From Petrosia ficiformis (Eukaryota > Porifera > Demospongiae > Haplosclerida > Petrosiidae): a stretch of DNA of 64,000 nucleotides. The stretch covers positions 46,377,037 through 46,441,036 of the forward strand of contig OX345636.1 of assembly GCA_947044365.1 (NCBI GenBank). The letters run 5' to 3'. Both the position numbers and the translations under genes were made by a program. Below, piece by piece: positions 1-10,577 of this stretch. Below the pieces are notes generated by a model. That model was not told the DNA's origin. It ran no database searches and saw only the letters and a list, made by a program, of their open reading frames with translations. Within the stretch, counting starts at the first letter, position 1. Each line of letters begins with the position of its first letter.

Positions 1-702
1 TTAAATAAATTACTGTGGGATTCTTTAATATGTAATGTACTTTATACGCTAGTTAATATATATACATGTAGATATATATGTAGTCTCAGGAACATATTAT
101 TAATAATCATTGTAACCAAACATGGGTTAAAATAACCATTACATTTTACAATGTAATAATAATTATTACAATTATAATTTTTTTGTCATACACATACATA
201 ACTTTAGTCTCCTTCTGCATGTATGTACATGTAATATATAGTTTCAATGAAATTATATATCATTGAACACTTTGCATTAGTTAACAATTAACACCTAATA
301 AATAATAATTATATATACATTCAGGGTGATATAGATCATGTACTTATTAACTGCATTTCAGAGTTGCAATTACTGATAATTGTCTAGTTCTAAGTAGTGC
401 AGGTAATCAGATTGTTGCTTCTTTCAAAGTAAAGCTATGAACATTAATCTGAAGTCCTGGTGAACAGGAATAACCTTTAGTTATAATGGCAGAAATAACA
501 ACAACTATCATAGTAGCTTTCAAAATAATTAATATATGTACGTATAATTATTATAAATTCTATACAATGACACAATAATAGAAGGCACATATATGTATGC
601 TTTATAGTCAAATAAAAAGACTTTAAAAGCTTATCCATACTGTAATAAATATTACAATAGCTGCACATGAATCAGTAGAATATTATCTGCATAGCAACTT
701 AC
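1..702. other. Downstream intron or flank of gene A, no recognised feature
   Basis: AT-rich sequence with no ORF that resembles a known family. It should be an intron of gene A, since the SRCR exon ending at 703 has a good GTAAGT donor on the minus strand. Confidence 0.4.
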
Positions 703-2386
703 GGCAAATAACGACTACATCCTTATCATCATCAGCACAACTAGAAGAATACTGACTCTCCCAATTACACTGCAACAAAACCAGGTAATTACTGGAACAG
801 GACACACTTTCAATCAAAGTTGAATTTGAATCTGTGCCATATCTAAAGATAAACATCATAAAAGAATTGTCCACTATCCTGCCAGTTGTATAAGCAGGAA
901 GTTAATGACATTGGGTATCCAAGTGGTATTATGCCAAATGTTGTTTGCTTCCTATACAAAGTGCCCAAATAGCACACAATTTAATTATTATTTAGATCAA
1001 TGAAAATGTTTTGGTTGTCTCAACCATACAATTGGTTAGTTGCATGTTTTCATTAATTAGTAATAATCATGTCAGAAATTATGTTTGCAGTAGAAATTAT
1101 ATGAGCTACCTATATTTAATAGCATATCAAAATAGGGAGTAGTAAACTGATGGTGGACATCATGCAGGCTTTTAGATGAGATTGTTCATAGAAACAAATC
1201 AAATTGTTAATTTACATAAAATTATTTCCTTGTACTATCCATTAGGAACTTATAATTATTTTAATTTTGTTTGTCTTATATGAAACACTCTTATCTATAC
1301 TTATCTATATTTTATGTAACTGAAATCGTATACTATCAACCAATCAAAACAACCCATCAGTTTTTCTATATAAATGAAACAAAAGACAGATAATGTGGAT
1401 CAATTGCTAAATGTTTGTATGAGGCTAACTCTACCTTGTCCCAATTGTGTTCATTTGAATAACTAAATATAATTATATTATTCTGATTATATCTGCTACA
1501 AGGGACAGCAAAGTAATAACACAAATGACATGAAATAGGTAGAGGCTTAGAGCTAGTATGTGACTGTAATTGCAAACAGCTTAGAGCCAGTGGTAATGAT
1601 TAAACTACTTGAATTCTATGTTTATAGCAGTTAAATACTTGCCAGATACAGTTATAGTATCCAGCTTAACTTATGTGGGCAAGAGTTAATGCCATTATAT
1701 AAAAAGGAGATGCTACATTGGGTTGACTTCCTATGTATATGTTTAGATATAACCTATAACAACAAACTATAAATCTGAGGACTATATACTACTAGTACTA
1801 TAAGAAAGGATCATGTTTGTTTGCAAAAATAAGTGATCTTGGCATTGATACATTAGCTACTGAGTGATAATTTTGTATGCTAGTAATTTTCTATCTCATA
1901 ACGGCAATTGATTCTGCAAAAAAAATGAAACATTAAAGGCCTTGTATACCATTTCATGCAAGATATACCTTGTTTAACTGTAGGGCCACTCTTATTGAAC
2001 AAGAATTGCAACTATATTAAGTTACAGTATGCATGTTGCAAATAACTAACAAATCAATAGTTCCAGTATTCCCATAAGAAGATGCACCGGTGTATCCAAG
2101 TTGGTGACACACAACATCTGCTTCATCAGACCCAAAGGAAGAATCATCACAAATGTTACCCCAGCTATCATTATAGTAAATCTGAACTATACCAGAACTC
2201 CAGGATTGTGTGGTTGACTCTTGATTTTGTCGTATGAAACGTAACGCACCATTACCAGTAACTGGAGATAACAAAATATTTATGAAATTATGAACACCCA
2301 AACAAACACTCAGGCTCACCAGCATTTATAGTATGAATGCTCAATGAGAGGACAGCAAAGAGCAATAGAATCCAAAGTGCAGACAT
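703..2386 (-). CDS. Gene A: SRCR-domain secreted or membrane protein, partial (5' end)
   Basis: Three exons are visible on the minus strand: 2386-2320, 2261-2051 and 842-703, all with GT-AG borders. Exon 1 gives an ATG and a hydrophobic signal peptide (MSALWILLLFAVLSLS) ending in phase 1. Exons 2 and 3 (211 and 140 nt) encode one SRCR domain split at the same place and phase as in genes B-D. Landmarks are WGNICDD, ADVVCHQLGY, VSCSS, LLQC and VVVIC, giving the six cysteines of a group A SRCR domain. SRCR domains are extracellular ligand-binding modules. No second SRCR exon is seen in the remaining 702 bases, so the gene runs off the window's left edge or is truncated. It is head to head with gene B, 7.8 kb of transposon relics apart. 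Domain call firm; full extent unknown. Confidence 0.82.
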
Positions 2387-2444
2387 TTTAATCAGGTTAG
2401 CAAGTTACCCTTAGAAATTTACAACTGTTACTGAGTACTGACAA

Positions 2445-2456
2445 AGCTATATATAA
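2445..2456 (-). promoter_or_regulatory. Possible TATA box of gene A
   Basis: The minus strand reads TATATATAGC about 60-70 bases upstream of the gene A start codon at 2386. Position fits a TATA box with a short 5' leader. In AT-rich DNA such a match is weak evidence. Confidence 0.3.
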
Positions 2457-2877
2457 ACTTTCTGCTTCCAGCCGCAAATATTAATTAGGATCGCATATCG
2501 ACTTGACGTCTTTAATTAACTTTAACTCGACGCGTTGCTATGCCGCCATTTTGAGCGGAATTGCACACGTACATACGTACGTACGTACACGTGCCATGAC
2601 AATGCATAAGATTTTTACGGATCGTTTATAGGCTTTTCCACAGGTTCGTCATATTATTGGGGCGAGCATATCAGGGAGCGCAGCTTGAAAGTTTACTCTA
2701 CGTCATCCGTTATTTGTACGGTACGTATCCATAAATATCTTAAATTAACATAATTATATAGTCTAGAAGAGAATGGTGGCAAGCTTTTTTAAAACGACAT
2801 CCCAAGCTATCAATAAGACAACTACAATCGCTTCAAGCATGCTGAGCTAGAGCAACCACTCCTAAGGTACTTAATTA

Positions 2878-3510
2878 TTGGTACTCAGATTTCCAGCATT
2901 GTTTACTATTGTAAATTCCTTCAGAGCATCAGGAATTTATCCACCTAATAGATTAGTGATCAATGATAAAAAATCGGGTCCTTCACAACAATATATCAAA
3001 GGCAAATCAAATACAGAAGGAACAAAACAGCATGAAACCAGACCCTGTGGAGAAGAAATGGCACTGCAAGCACTTGAAAATGCAATGGATGCATCCACTC
3101 TCACAAAGTATAGTAATGAAAGATATGATCTTCAAGATGATGTATTGTATAATACATGGTGAAACGTAAAAAAGCCGTTCCTAACACTCTCAGCAAAAGC
3201 TCCGATAAAACACTATTGGAAACCAATCAACCACTTTGTGATATCACCAACCAATTGAAGACATGTTGAAATTGCCTGAACCACATCAATTAAAAATGAC
3301 TACACGAGGAACAACAATGCTTCCAAAGCACATTTCAGGAGAAGAAATGGTTTGGTTCCTAGAAGAGAAAAGAAACAAAAAGTTACAAGAAGAGGAGGAA
3401 AAATGCAACGCAAATTAGACAGAGAACAAAAAAGTCTGCAAAAAGAAGACAAGAAAGAGCGAGAAAAACGAAATAGAAAAGCAGATAGTAAAAAGTTAGG
3501 AAAGAAGAAT
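2878..3510 (+). pseudogene. Pogo/Jerky-type DDE transposase, C-terminal relic
   Basis: A plus-strand stretch (2878-3162) reads FRASGIYPPNR followed by an ALQALENAMD...YDLQDD segment. This resembles the region just after the DDE core in pogo/Tigger/Jerky transposases (typically a GF+AtGIyPfnr motif, then a helical acidic segment). After a break, another frame (3259-3417) gives LKLPEPHQ, TTMLPKHISGEEM and a charged tail, and a third frame from 3352 continues as a Lys/Arg/Glu-rich helix. At least two frame changes and no N-terminal DNA-binding or catalytic part show a dead fragment. It lies immediately upstream of gene A in the opposite orientation. Family assignment rests on motif recall, not on a search. 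Confidence 0.5.
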
Positions 3511-3639
3511 GCAAAAGATGGGCTCATATATATAAAGTGCGCAGAAGTGCACGTGGAACATGAAATAAACAATTTAAATTATAAATGTCATAATTATATG
3601 TGAGTTATAATTACATTATATAATCATGAGAGCAAACAA

Positions 3640-4072
3640 GTGTATATAGAGAAAAAAGTATCCCTATGATTGCTTTGTGGTGTCCAGCATTCAGTAATCA
3701 TGGCTAACTTTATCATGCCTGAAACACAACAGCCTACTATAGTTATTATTTCGATTATCTACTCTCCTTACCTTTTAAAGACCTTCTAGAACTTTAGAAA
3801 TATATTTCAGGAAGAATAGCCAGCTATTAGTTCCAGTTTCTACATAAGCTAGTAGAGCTACAGCTTTCTTTCTTCTACTCTTGTCTGTACTCTGTAGAGC
3901 GCGCGTTCTATTACGCGCCACGCCCATTAATTGACCGAGTCCCCGGGAATGACGTAACTTCCTTAACTACGTATACAACGCATACTCGCGTAAGTGACAC
4001 AAGAATATATATATATATAAACATACATCGAACCCGTGGGAAAGCAATCATAGGGATGGCCCTACGGGCCAT
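3640..4072 (+). repeat. MITE-2 copy with CCCTATGATTGC inverted ends
   Basis: Starts with GTGTATATAGAG then TATCCCTATGATTGC, and ends GCAATCATAGGGAT...GGGCCAT; the two ends are inverted repeats of each other. There is no coding capacity. Related copies are at 57681-58165 (near full length), 29690-30130 (rearranged), 25866-26190, 4768-5171 and 9880-10029 (partial). Borders are set by the nested insertion in gene D. Confidence 0.75.
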
Positions 4073-4767
4073 AAAAATGGCACCATGCAGACCAGTAGTA
4101 ATTATTTAGCTGTATTTAATTTGCATTTGCATTTCGAGTATCGAAATTTGTATTTCATATAATCGTAAAGAAATTTATAAGCTCTTATTTGTAATTTCTA
4201 AGAAATAACTGGATTAGTCACTAATCATAAGATTATAATGGAAATAGTTTGTTGGAAATAGTTTTACAGTAAATTTCAATACAAAATGAAAATTGTAACA
4301 CTATGTAGAATGAAAATTATTTCTAGTTTAAATACTACATATTCAAACTTAGCATGTTTTACTGTATTTAACACATGCCTGAACAATACATCAATTCAGA
4401 CAAGCAACTCACTATCACTATATCAGATGTACAACTGCTTCATACAATGATACCGATCCTCTAATGCACTTCAATAGAGGCTCAGGGAAAGACAGATCTA
4501 GAGCAGTAGTAACAGTCATGTTAAACTTGTCTCTTCTCCAAGAAAGTCAACAAATCAGAACTATTTCAACACTAAACTATATTTATACTGTTACAGAACT
4601 GGTTTGGAAATCCAAATTGATAACTACAACATTACCAACAATAAATAATAAGATTTCCGGAGACTGCCTCATATACCAGGAATTGTTTCAACAATAGCAG
4701 CTAAGTTGTGGCTTTGATAACCAATCTTGAACCTTGTCATTGCTACTAGATGTAGAACAACAAGATA
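4073..4767. other. Spacer without recognised gene
   Basis: AT-rich. A 77-codon open frame at 4464-4697 has no recognisable domain or splice context and is not called. Confidence 0.4.
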
Positions 4768-5171
4768 TATTGAGAAAAAAGGTATCCCTATATTTGCTTT
4801 GTGATGACTATGTATCAAGCATTGCTGATGACACTAGTGTCTCTACCTTTCTCTGTACTTGAAAGCTGGGGCCTGAAGAAGTTAGTTGAAGCCTGATTGC
4901 AGTCTAAGTACACAGATCTCTGATGAACTGACTGAAGTACTCCTTCAAGGTTCTAAATGATGTCTTACTCCTGTCTGAAATTCAACAACTCATCATACTT
5001 ACTTGTTAAAGATTCTGGCATAATATTTATACTGTTTCTCTGCTATATACAACAGTTATTATCAGTTTTACAAGCTTCCTGGTTGGTCTGTTTGCACAAA
5101 CAATAGATACGCGTTCTTTTACGCGCCACGCCCATTAATTGACAGAGCCCCCGGGAAAGAGTGACACGTGT
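4768..5171 (+). repeat. Degenerate MITE-2 copy
   Basis: Begins with a GTATCCCTATATTTGCTTTG version of the left end and contains the CGCGCCACGCCCATTAATTG internal block near 5120, but much of the middle and the right end are diverged or deleted. Confidence 0.5.
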
Positions 5172-5345
5172 AATGCTGAATGAGCTAATAACACGAATTA
5201 ATTTTTTTTAATAACAATAATAAATAAATAAATAAATAGATAAAGAGATTAAAAAAAAAAAAAAAATGGACATGTACATAGCTAGGTATTAAGAAGTCAG
5301 TTAATTAAATGACCTTTGACAAGCTGAAGGTCAATCGGGTATTCA

Positions 5346-6053
5346 TTGGCTGGATGGTGTTGGGATGATCTAGCTCTCCTAATAGACATAATAGAGGCTC
5401 TCAAGAGTGCAAAACTTAGTCAGCATCTTATCCAATTCAAAGTCACAGCATAGAGGCTTCTCTTTTTTCAGCTATCATTGATGCAAGTCTTTTGTAAAAT
5501 GTTGTTGCAGCACTTCCCATTCCACCTGTTGTGGACAACACCAGTGGTGTGAAAGTTGCATGTTCAATCTCCCACACTCGCTGATCATATTGCCTTCTCT
5601 TTTCTTGCTCATGCTTGCGATATATGGACAAAAGGGAACCGTGACGATTTGATTGGGCGCTAGGGTTGAATACCCTTACATTGACAAATGCCTTTTCAAA
5701 TCTGCCCCCCCCCAGAATCCATACATTGCAACATCAATTTGAGCACCGTCTTCAGTGATGGCAGAGTGGTAAGACAGGGACTCGCCTGAAAGCAGTTGCA
5801 GGTGGGGTTCAGTTGTCACTCCATGACAAACTTCAGTCAGCAAGAAGCCTCCTGTTTTGCATGTCAGAGCATGTTCAACATTGAATGGATATCCACAGCT
5901 ACAGTGAGATGGCAAATTCTGTAGAGGCCAACCATATCTGAGGGAGAGGCTGTCTCTGAAAGCAGCTTTTGGCAAAGCAAAGCCATGCTCAATGATGAGG
6001 AGTGCACTGTTAGAGAAAAGGTGCACACATACACCACAAAGGGTGTACCACAT
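5346..6053 (-). pseudogene. Retroelement C-terminal Cys/His and endonuclease-like region
   Basis: A minus-strand frame at about 6010-5700 reads EHGFALPKAAF, LRYGWPLQNLP, then CSCGYPFNVEHALTC, a probable CxC/HxxxxC zinc cluster, and DGAQIDVAMYGFWGG. A frameshift at the run of nine C's (5703-5711) moves the reading to VNVRVFNPSAQ, then YRKHEQEKRRQYDQRV and TPLVLSTTGGMG (to 5443), and after a further shift LLRASIMSIRRARS near 5375. The D...DVRV-type pair suggests a PD-(D/E)XK nuclease fold. Here the second acidic position reads Asn (VNVRV). Nuclease role is inference. Confidence 0.6.
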
Positions 6054-7392
6054 ACCAGTCTAATACTACCCCCTTAGGGTGTGCCTTTGGGTGTATGATG
6101 TCGCTGATGAAAGTGTGGGTTGTTATGTTAAGGGTGTAAATTTTTTTTGGAGTGTAAAACAATTATAGAACATAATAATTATATACAATGAAACTAAAAT
6201 AAGCTGTCAGTAATGAAGTAAAAAGTAAAGATCAAGTCAAGCTTAATATACATGTACAATACTGTACATATACACTGAAACTGAAAAACAAGATCAAATA
6301 AAAGTTGCTATACATCTACATGAAAAATAAAAGAACAATTAAAAGTCAAGCTTAACTATATAATACTACATGTAAACATTATGCACAAGAGTAAGATGAA
6401 TCCATATATAATTACAATGTTATATAATTATAATATTTTTTTATGTAAACCTCTTCATCACTGTCACTGCTTCTCTCACGCATTTCGGAATGCTTTGGGT
6501 ATCTTCAATACCCATAACATACCTCTGTAGAAAGATTAGTACAGGATGTGCTAGTTGTGTATAAGCAATATTAAAGGAGTAGTAGGCTCCAAACAGGTAG
6601 AGCATTGCGTTGATGAAGTTGTCTGTTGTAATGAACACTTCCCCCTCAACAACAACGACAAAATTGTTCTTCTCTGCTGACTCCAGATGCAAAAGAAAGG
6701 GTACATTCTTGTTCATTGACAACAGCTGTTGCTCAATGTTAATGGTATCCTAAATGAAATAATTATAATTGAAAGTTAAACACAACATGCATGCATGTAT
6801 TGTGTTTATCCAATAATTAAATCAACTCTTACTGGAAATGAATGAATAATAGTAGCCATTTCCCTCCTTCTGGCAATTAGTAACTCGCACAAGAGTTTCA
6901 GGCATATCACACCCACCTTGTCTGAAATTTCCAGGAGGAAAAAAAAACAATAATAATTACTGCTGGATACAAGTTAATGCCTTGTAATTTCTTGTTACAA
7001 CAATTCACTACATGTAAAAACATGGCATACTATTCTTTTTAAATGCATATTGTTACAAGAAGTAAATAAAGGAATTATTACTCCATTTAATTAATGCCCA
7101 AGTTTTTAAACATGATTTAATACCATAATGTTGCAGTTTTGCTGCATGCTCCTTAACAGTGCTATGGGTTAATGCATGTATACACTGTATTACCCTGCAA
7201 GTTTAGTTATAAATGTTCAAGATTCAAAAAGTTATACTATATACTATTGGAAGATAAATTGTGGTATACTAAAGGTTTGGTAGAAAATACTAATTTTCTC
7301 ATTCCAGGTCACATATAGGGCTGCACGGTATATCAGTATTTAGTAGTAACACGGTTTTATTACAACACCGTCGCGGTATATACATAGAGAAA
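6010..7392. mobile_element. 1.4-kb insertion splitting the retroelement
   Basis: The retroelement reading stops making sense at about 7392 (after SQEKGAS) and resumes at about 6010 (EHGFALPK), so the DNA between is foreign. Its ends are not clear inverted repeats. It contains a spliced minus-strand gene fragment (6449-6925). Exact borders and target duplication could not be set by eye. Confidence 0.5.
6449..6925 (-). pseudogene. Spliced gene fragment inside the insertion, function unknown
   Basis: Two minus-strand exons are plausible. One, about 6925-6832, reads LKLLCELLIARRREMATIIHSFP and ends at a GTAAGAG donor. The second starts after a TTTCATTTAG acceptor near 6752 and reads DTINIEQQLLSMNKNVPF, HLESAEKNNFVVVVEGEVF and LFGAYYSFNIAY, with a stop near 6441-6449. 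It reminds me of the C-terminal part of uncharacterised animal proteins often found near transposons, but I cannot name the family. No start codon region is present, so it is probably a captured fragment. Confidence 0.4.
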
Positions 7393-9094
7393 GGGCAGGT
7401 GGAGGCTCCCTTTTCCTGGGAGAGTTTGATAGAACGTTGGAGAGGGATCGATAGATTATGTTGGAGTTCTTTCGCATCTTCCTTCTGCTTTGTGTATTTA
7501 GCATGCTGGGTTCTCTTCTTAATGCTCTGCTGAACTGAATGGCAATCACCCAACTGATGGTCTTGATTGATGATTCTGTCAACAAGTGGGGCACTGATTT
7601 GCTGTGAGGCTCCTCGCTGTTCTTTTTTTGAGGCAGCAGGATTCATCAGGGCCAAACCACCAAGTCGTAATGCAAACATTTCTCGCATATATTCACCTGG
7701 TGCAGGTTGTCCTGTGAGTGCTGGAATAAAGTGTGAGTGGATTGCCTTTTCCAAAGGCTCCAATACACCATCCAGTTGGTCTTCTTCCCAATCAATTACC
7801 CTTAAAAGGTAATTCCATTTTGAAGATAGTCCATGAGTAAAAGCAGCATATGCTGCATGTGGTTGGGTTTTGGTAATTTTGCTGAGCCGTTCCACTTCAT
7901 TTGTCCAATTTACCACTCTTCTTTCCACATACTGACGCACAAACGAAGAGGTACCTACTGCTCCACCCAGGTAGCGCTCCCCTTCAGTCGAAATTACTAT
8001 TCCAGTACCTTTAAATACCTCTTTTGCAGCCTCAACATGATGTGGCTTTGCTAGAACATGTGTCTTGGAGCTGTTCAGAAAGTATCCATACATTGGACCA
8101 ACCTCGGCCAGAAGATCCCACCACCTCCTGAGTCTCTCTAGGCTCGATCCAGCAGCAGAATCATCCGAATACCATATTTGCTTGGCAATACCATCCAATC
8201 TGCAGATCAATGGCTGGGTCCCAATGGCGTACATAGCCATGGCTAACGGGTCCCCTTGTGTAGTCCCTTCTTTAGATAGTATGCAATGTCCATCAACAAA
8301 CAGCTGCGAGTTTTTGCAATAAGTGTTAACAAGGATGTATGACAGAGCAGTACAGACTGTTCTACAATTAAGTAATGTCACCTGTCTGTTCAAGCAGTTG
8401 AATGCATCTGCCAGTATCAACGCCTCAGTATCTTCATCTAACAGAATCTGTTCCACTGCATGGACGGCTGCCGCCTCACACCCAGCATCTTGACCAGTGC
8501 ATAATTGGATTGCACCAACTGCATCCTGCAGATCAACTTTCACCACTTTCACGACTGCCTTTCCAATAATTCTTCGCATCTATCCCTATAGGGCGAACTC
8601 CAGGGCACTTATTAAGGGGAATCAGACGACACGAAGTGTAGGCCTGCAAAGTACATGGATCAAGGAATGTAGTACAAATGCTTCGAGCTATTGCAGCTAT
8701 GACCTTACACAAGTCATTGGAGTTTTGCCGGAAGGCAATACATAATCGTCTCCAACTAAATGCATCAAGTCCAGAGGGTCCAGCTGCCCCTTGAGTGTGA
8801 AGAGCAGCAACCCGAATGGATTCACTGATAATGTTGTCAAAAATAACAGGGTGGAAGCTGTCATTGTCTATATCTCCTATTAGAGCTTCCAAATGTGCTG
8901 GCCTTGGGTCCGGGTGTTTGTCATTCAAGATATCTCTGACAGTCTTTCCTGATGTTTCGTCTAGGCTCAAAAGACCTATGTCAGAGTTATTAGACAAAAA
9001 CTTCAGAGCAGCTCTTACATGCCCCTCCAGCATCATTTTGGAAAATCTGCCAGCTGTTGAACCAACGTCTGCTGTATGTCTTCTAGATGATTGA
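7299..9094 (-). pseudogene. Reverse transcriptase domain of the 5.3-9.8 kb retroelement
   Basis: RT palm and finger motifs are recognisable in two overlapping minus-strand frames (9094-8533 and 8579-7299). They are GAAGPSGLDAFSWRRL, LNKCPGVRPIGI, the motif A-like DAFNCLNRQ, the motif B-like EGTTQGDPLAMAMYA, and the catalytic YSDD box in WYSDDSAAG. GEYLGG-like and LRLGGLALMNPA segments follow. The frame changes between GVRPIGI and MRRIIGKAV near 8579-8533, so the enzyme is not encoded intact. After SQEKGAS (about 7400) the frame runs into unrelated inserted DNA. RT identity is secure from the motif set; the exact clade is not. Confidence 0.8.
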
Positions 9095-9167
9095 GAGTTA
9101 ACAAGTGACCTCTGCAGAATTCTTCCTTCTTTAAGAAGGTTTGTGATATCTCCTTTCTCCCAAAGGC

Positions 9168-9784
9168 TTAGTCTGCGCCAAAGACAGGAGATGTGTTCAT
9201 GTGTTTTAGATTTGGCAGAGAAGGTAGGGTCATGGCAGCTTTCAATGCCAGGTCAGATTCCAGGGCATAGGCATTGAAGAGACGAGTAAGCTCAGCTACA
9301 AATTGCTTGCCACAGGCCCCAGATGGAACTTTAAATAGGTTAGGTCTCCAGTGAACCACTTGAGCATAGGCACTGGCAATCGCTTTTCTGAATTCATCTT
9401 CTGATAGATCTCCCCACGAGGAAGACATTATTGATACTGATTTAAACGATGGAAGAGTTTGTGTCACATCTATACTTGTAATAGCTGTGTCGATCTCGTT
9501 AACACCGCCATCCATTATGGTGCTAGCGTTTGCACCTCCTGACTCAGGAGTGGAGATATTCGGGGCATCTTGAGAGTCAACAACATTATCTCTGTTAGTT
9601 ATAACCGGTGTATCAATACGTAGGTGAGATGATGAACAACGTCCATCATCAACTACGGACATAGAAACAGGAGCGAGGGCGATGTTACAGCAGTAGCCCT
9701 TACGGGATGGTAGACAGTCAACACAGGGTCTATCCAGCAGGACATACAGCGCCCACTACCATTACACCGGCAGCACACAGGCAT
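9168..9784 (-). pseudogene. Retroelement N-terminal region with Cys-rich motif
   Basis: An ATG at 9784 (minus), 3' of a TATAAATA, starts MPVCCRCNGSGRCMSC. After a frame change the reading continues as RPCVDCLPSRKGYCCN and then MSVVDD (9662). The paired CxxC, GSGRCxSC and CxxCLPSRxGxC spacing suggests a zinc-binding N-terminus. A low-complexity Ser/Thr/Asp linker and the conserved VHWRPNLF block follow. The frame ends at a stop at 9168 and the continuation (LWEKGDITNLLKEGRIL) is in another frame. Function is inferred as nucleic-acid binding of the element's own protein. Confidence 0.55.
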
Positions 9785-9879
9785 ATTTATAGCCTCCAAT
9801 AACTGTGTATTTGTGACCTTATATTCTTAACTTCTTTCTTCTTAACTTTTTTGCAGGCTCGGTCAATTCCGAGTATTAG

Positions 9880-10029
9880 TACACCCCGGAAATGATGCAT
9901 CCTTAACTACGTATACAATGCACAGTCGGGCAAGTGACACAAGCATATAATATATTATTAATTATATATAATTATATAGATTCAGCCCCGTGGAAAGCAA
10001 TTATAGGAATGGCCCTATGGGCCATAAAA
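9880..10029 (+). repeat. 3' half of a MITE-2 copy
   Basis: Matches the right half of MITE-2: a CTTAACTACGTATACAA block, AGTGACACAAGCATA, CGTGGAAAGCAATTATAGG and GGGCCATAAAAATGG. The left half is absent here; the retroelement starts just to the left. Confidence 0.6.
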
Positions 10030-10125
10030 ATGGACTTTATCAAAATATATAGAAGTCGGAAGGAGACGTACAGCACACGAGAAACAGCAAAGCTACTACC
10101 GTTAAGTGTCCGGAAACACCGCCCC

Positions 10126-10195
10126 TACTTATTCATTAAAGGCTGCAACATTCCATTGACATGACTATTCACCAGACGTAGACAGAGACACTGAC
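10126..10195 (+). promoter_or_regulatory. Conserved promoter/5' leader block of gene B
   Basis: About 60 bases before the start codon (ATTCATTAAAGGC, CATTGAC, GACTRTTCACCAGAC, AGAGACACTGA) are shared with the region just upstream of gene D (50763-50821) but not with gene C. ATTAAAGG may act as a TATA-like element. Conservation between two paralogs is the only evidence. Confidence 0.45.
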
Positions 10196-10383
10196 ATGGC
10201 GTTCCTTCAGTTTCTTGCTATCCTGTACATAATCTGCCAAACTGAAGCTGGTAAGTTTTACGTTAGTTAGTATTGAAGTGAACAGTGCTGTTAATTATTG
10301 TCTGCTTACAAATGCATGTTTACTGTAGGCACAAGAGAACAGCGTGTTTTATAATATTTTTCAATATTTATTTAATTATAATA

Positions 10384-10453
<70 letters not shown>

Positions 10454-10531
10454 GTATATATATATAGAGGCTGAGTGGTCTGCCACTCAGTTTACTTACT
10501 ATACTGAAGTTATGCAACACTGAGCAGGAAA

Positions 10532-10577
<46 letters not shown>

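Larger units (their letters stand above)
5346..9784 (-). mobile_element. Broken non-LTR-like retroelement (RT plus endonuclease-like C-terminus)
   Basis: One decayed coding unit reads right to left. Its parts in order are: an N-terminal Cys motif near 9784-9665; a VHWRPNLF...LFNAYALESDLALKAAM segment (9662-9168); a reverse transcriptase (9094-7560); a segment ending QRSIKLSQEKGAS near 7400; a 1.4-kb foreign insertion (about 7390-6010); then GFALPKAAFRDSLSLRYGW, a Cys/His cluster and an endonuclease-like tail (6010-5350). Order and motifs fit a family of RT elements widespread in sponges and cnidarians. A C-terminal Cys/His cluster plus nuclease-like fold recalls restriction-like-endonuclease non-LTR elements, but that placement is inference. 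Several frameshifts and in-frame stops make it inactive. No LTRs were found. Confidence 0.7.

Noticed and set aside
3300..3572. Minus-strand Phe/Ser/Cys-rich frame
   Set aside because: Antisense of the Lys/Glu-rich transposase tail on the plus strand.
7567..9094. Plus-strand open frames of 73-92 codons opposite the reverse transcriptase
   Set aside because: They are antisense shadows of the minus-strand RT, with no domain of their own.
5148..9891. Retroelement inserted inside one MITE-2 with CCCCGGGAA/CCCCGGAAA as target duplication
   Set aside because: The left MITE-2 part seems to continue past the site (AGTGACACG) and the right part starts with an inverted scrap, so two separate damaged copies explain it as well.
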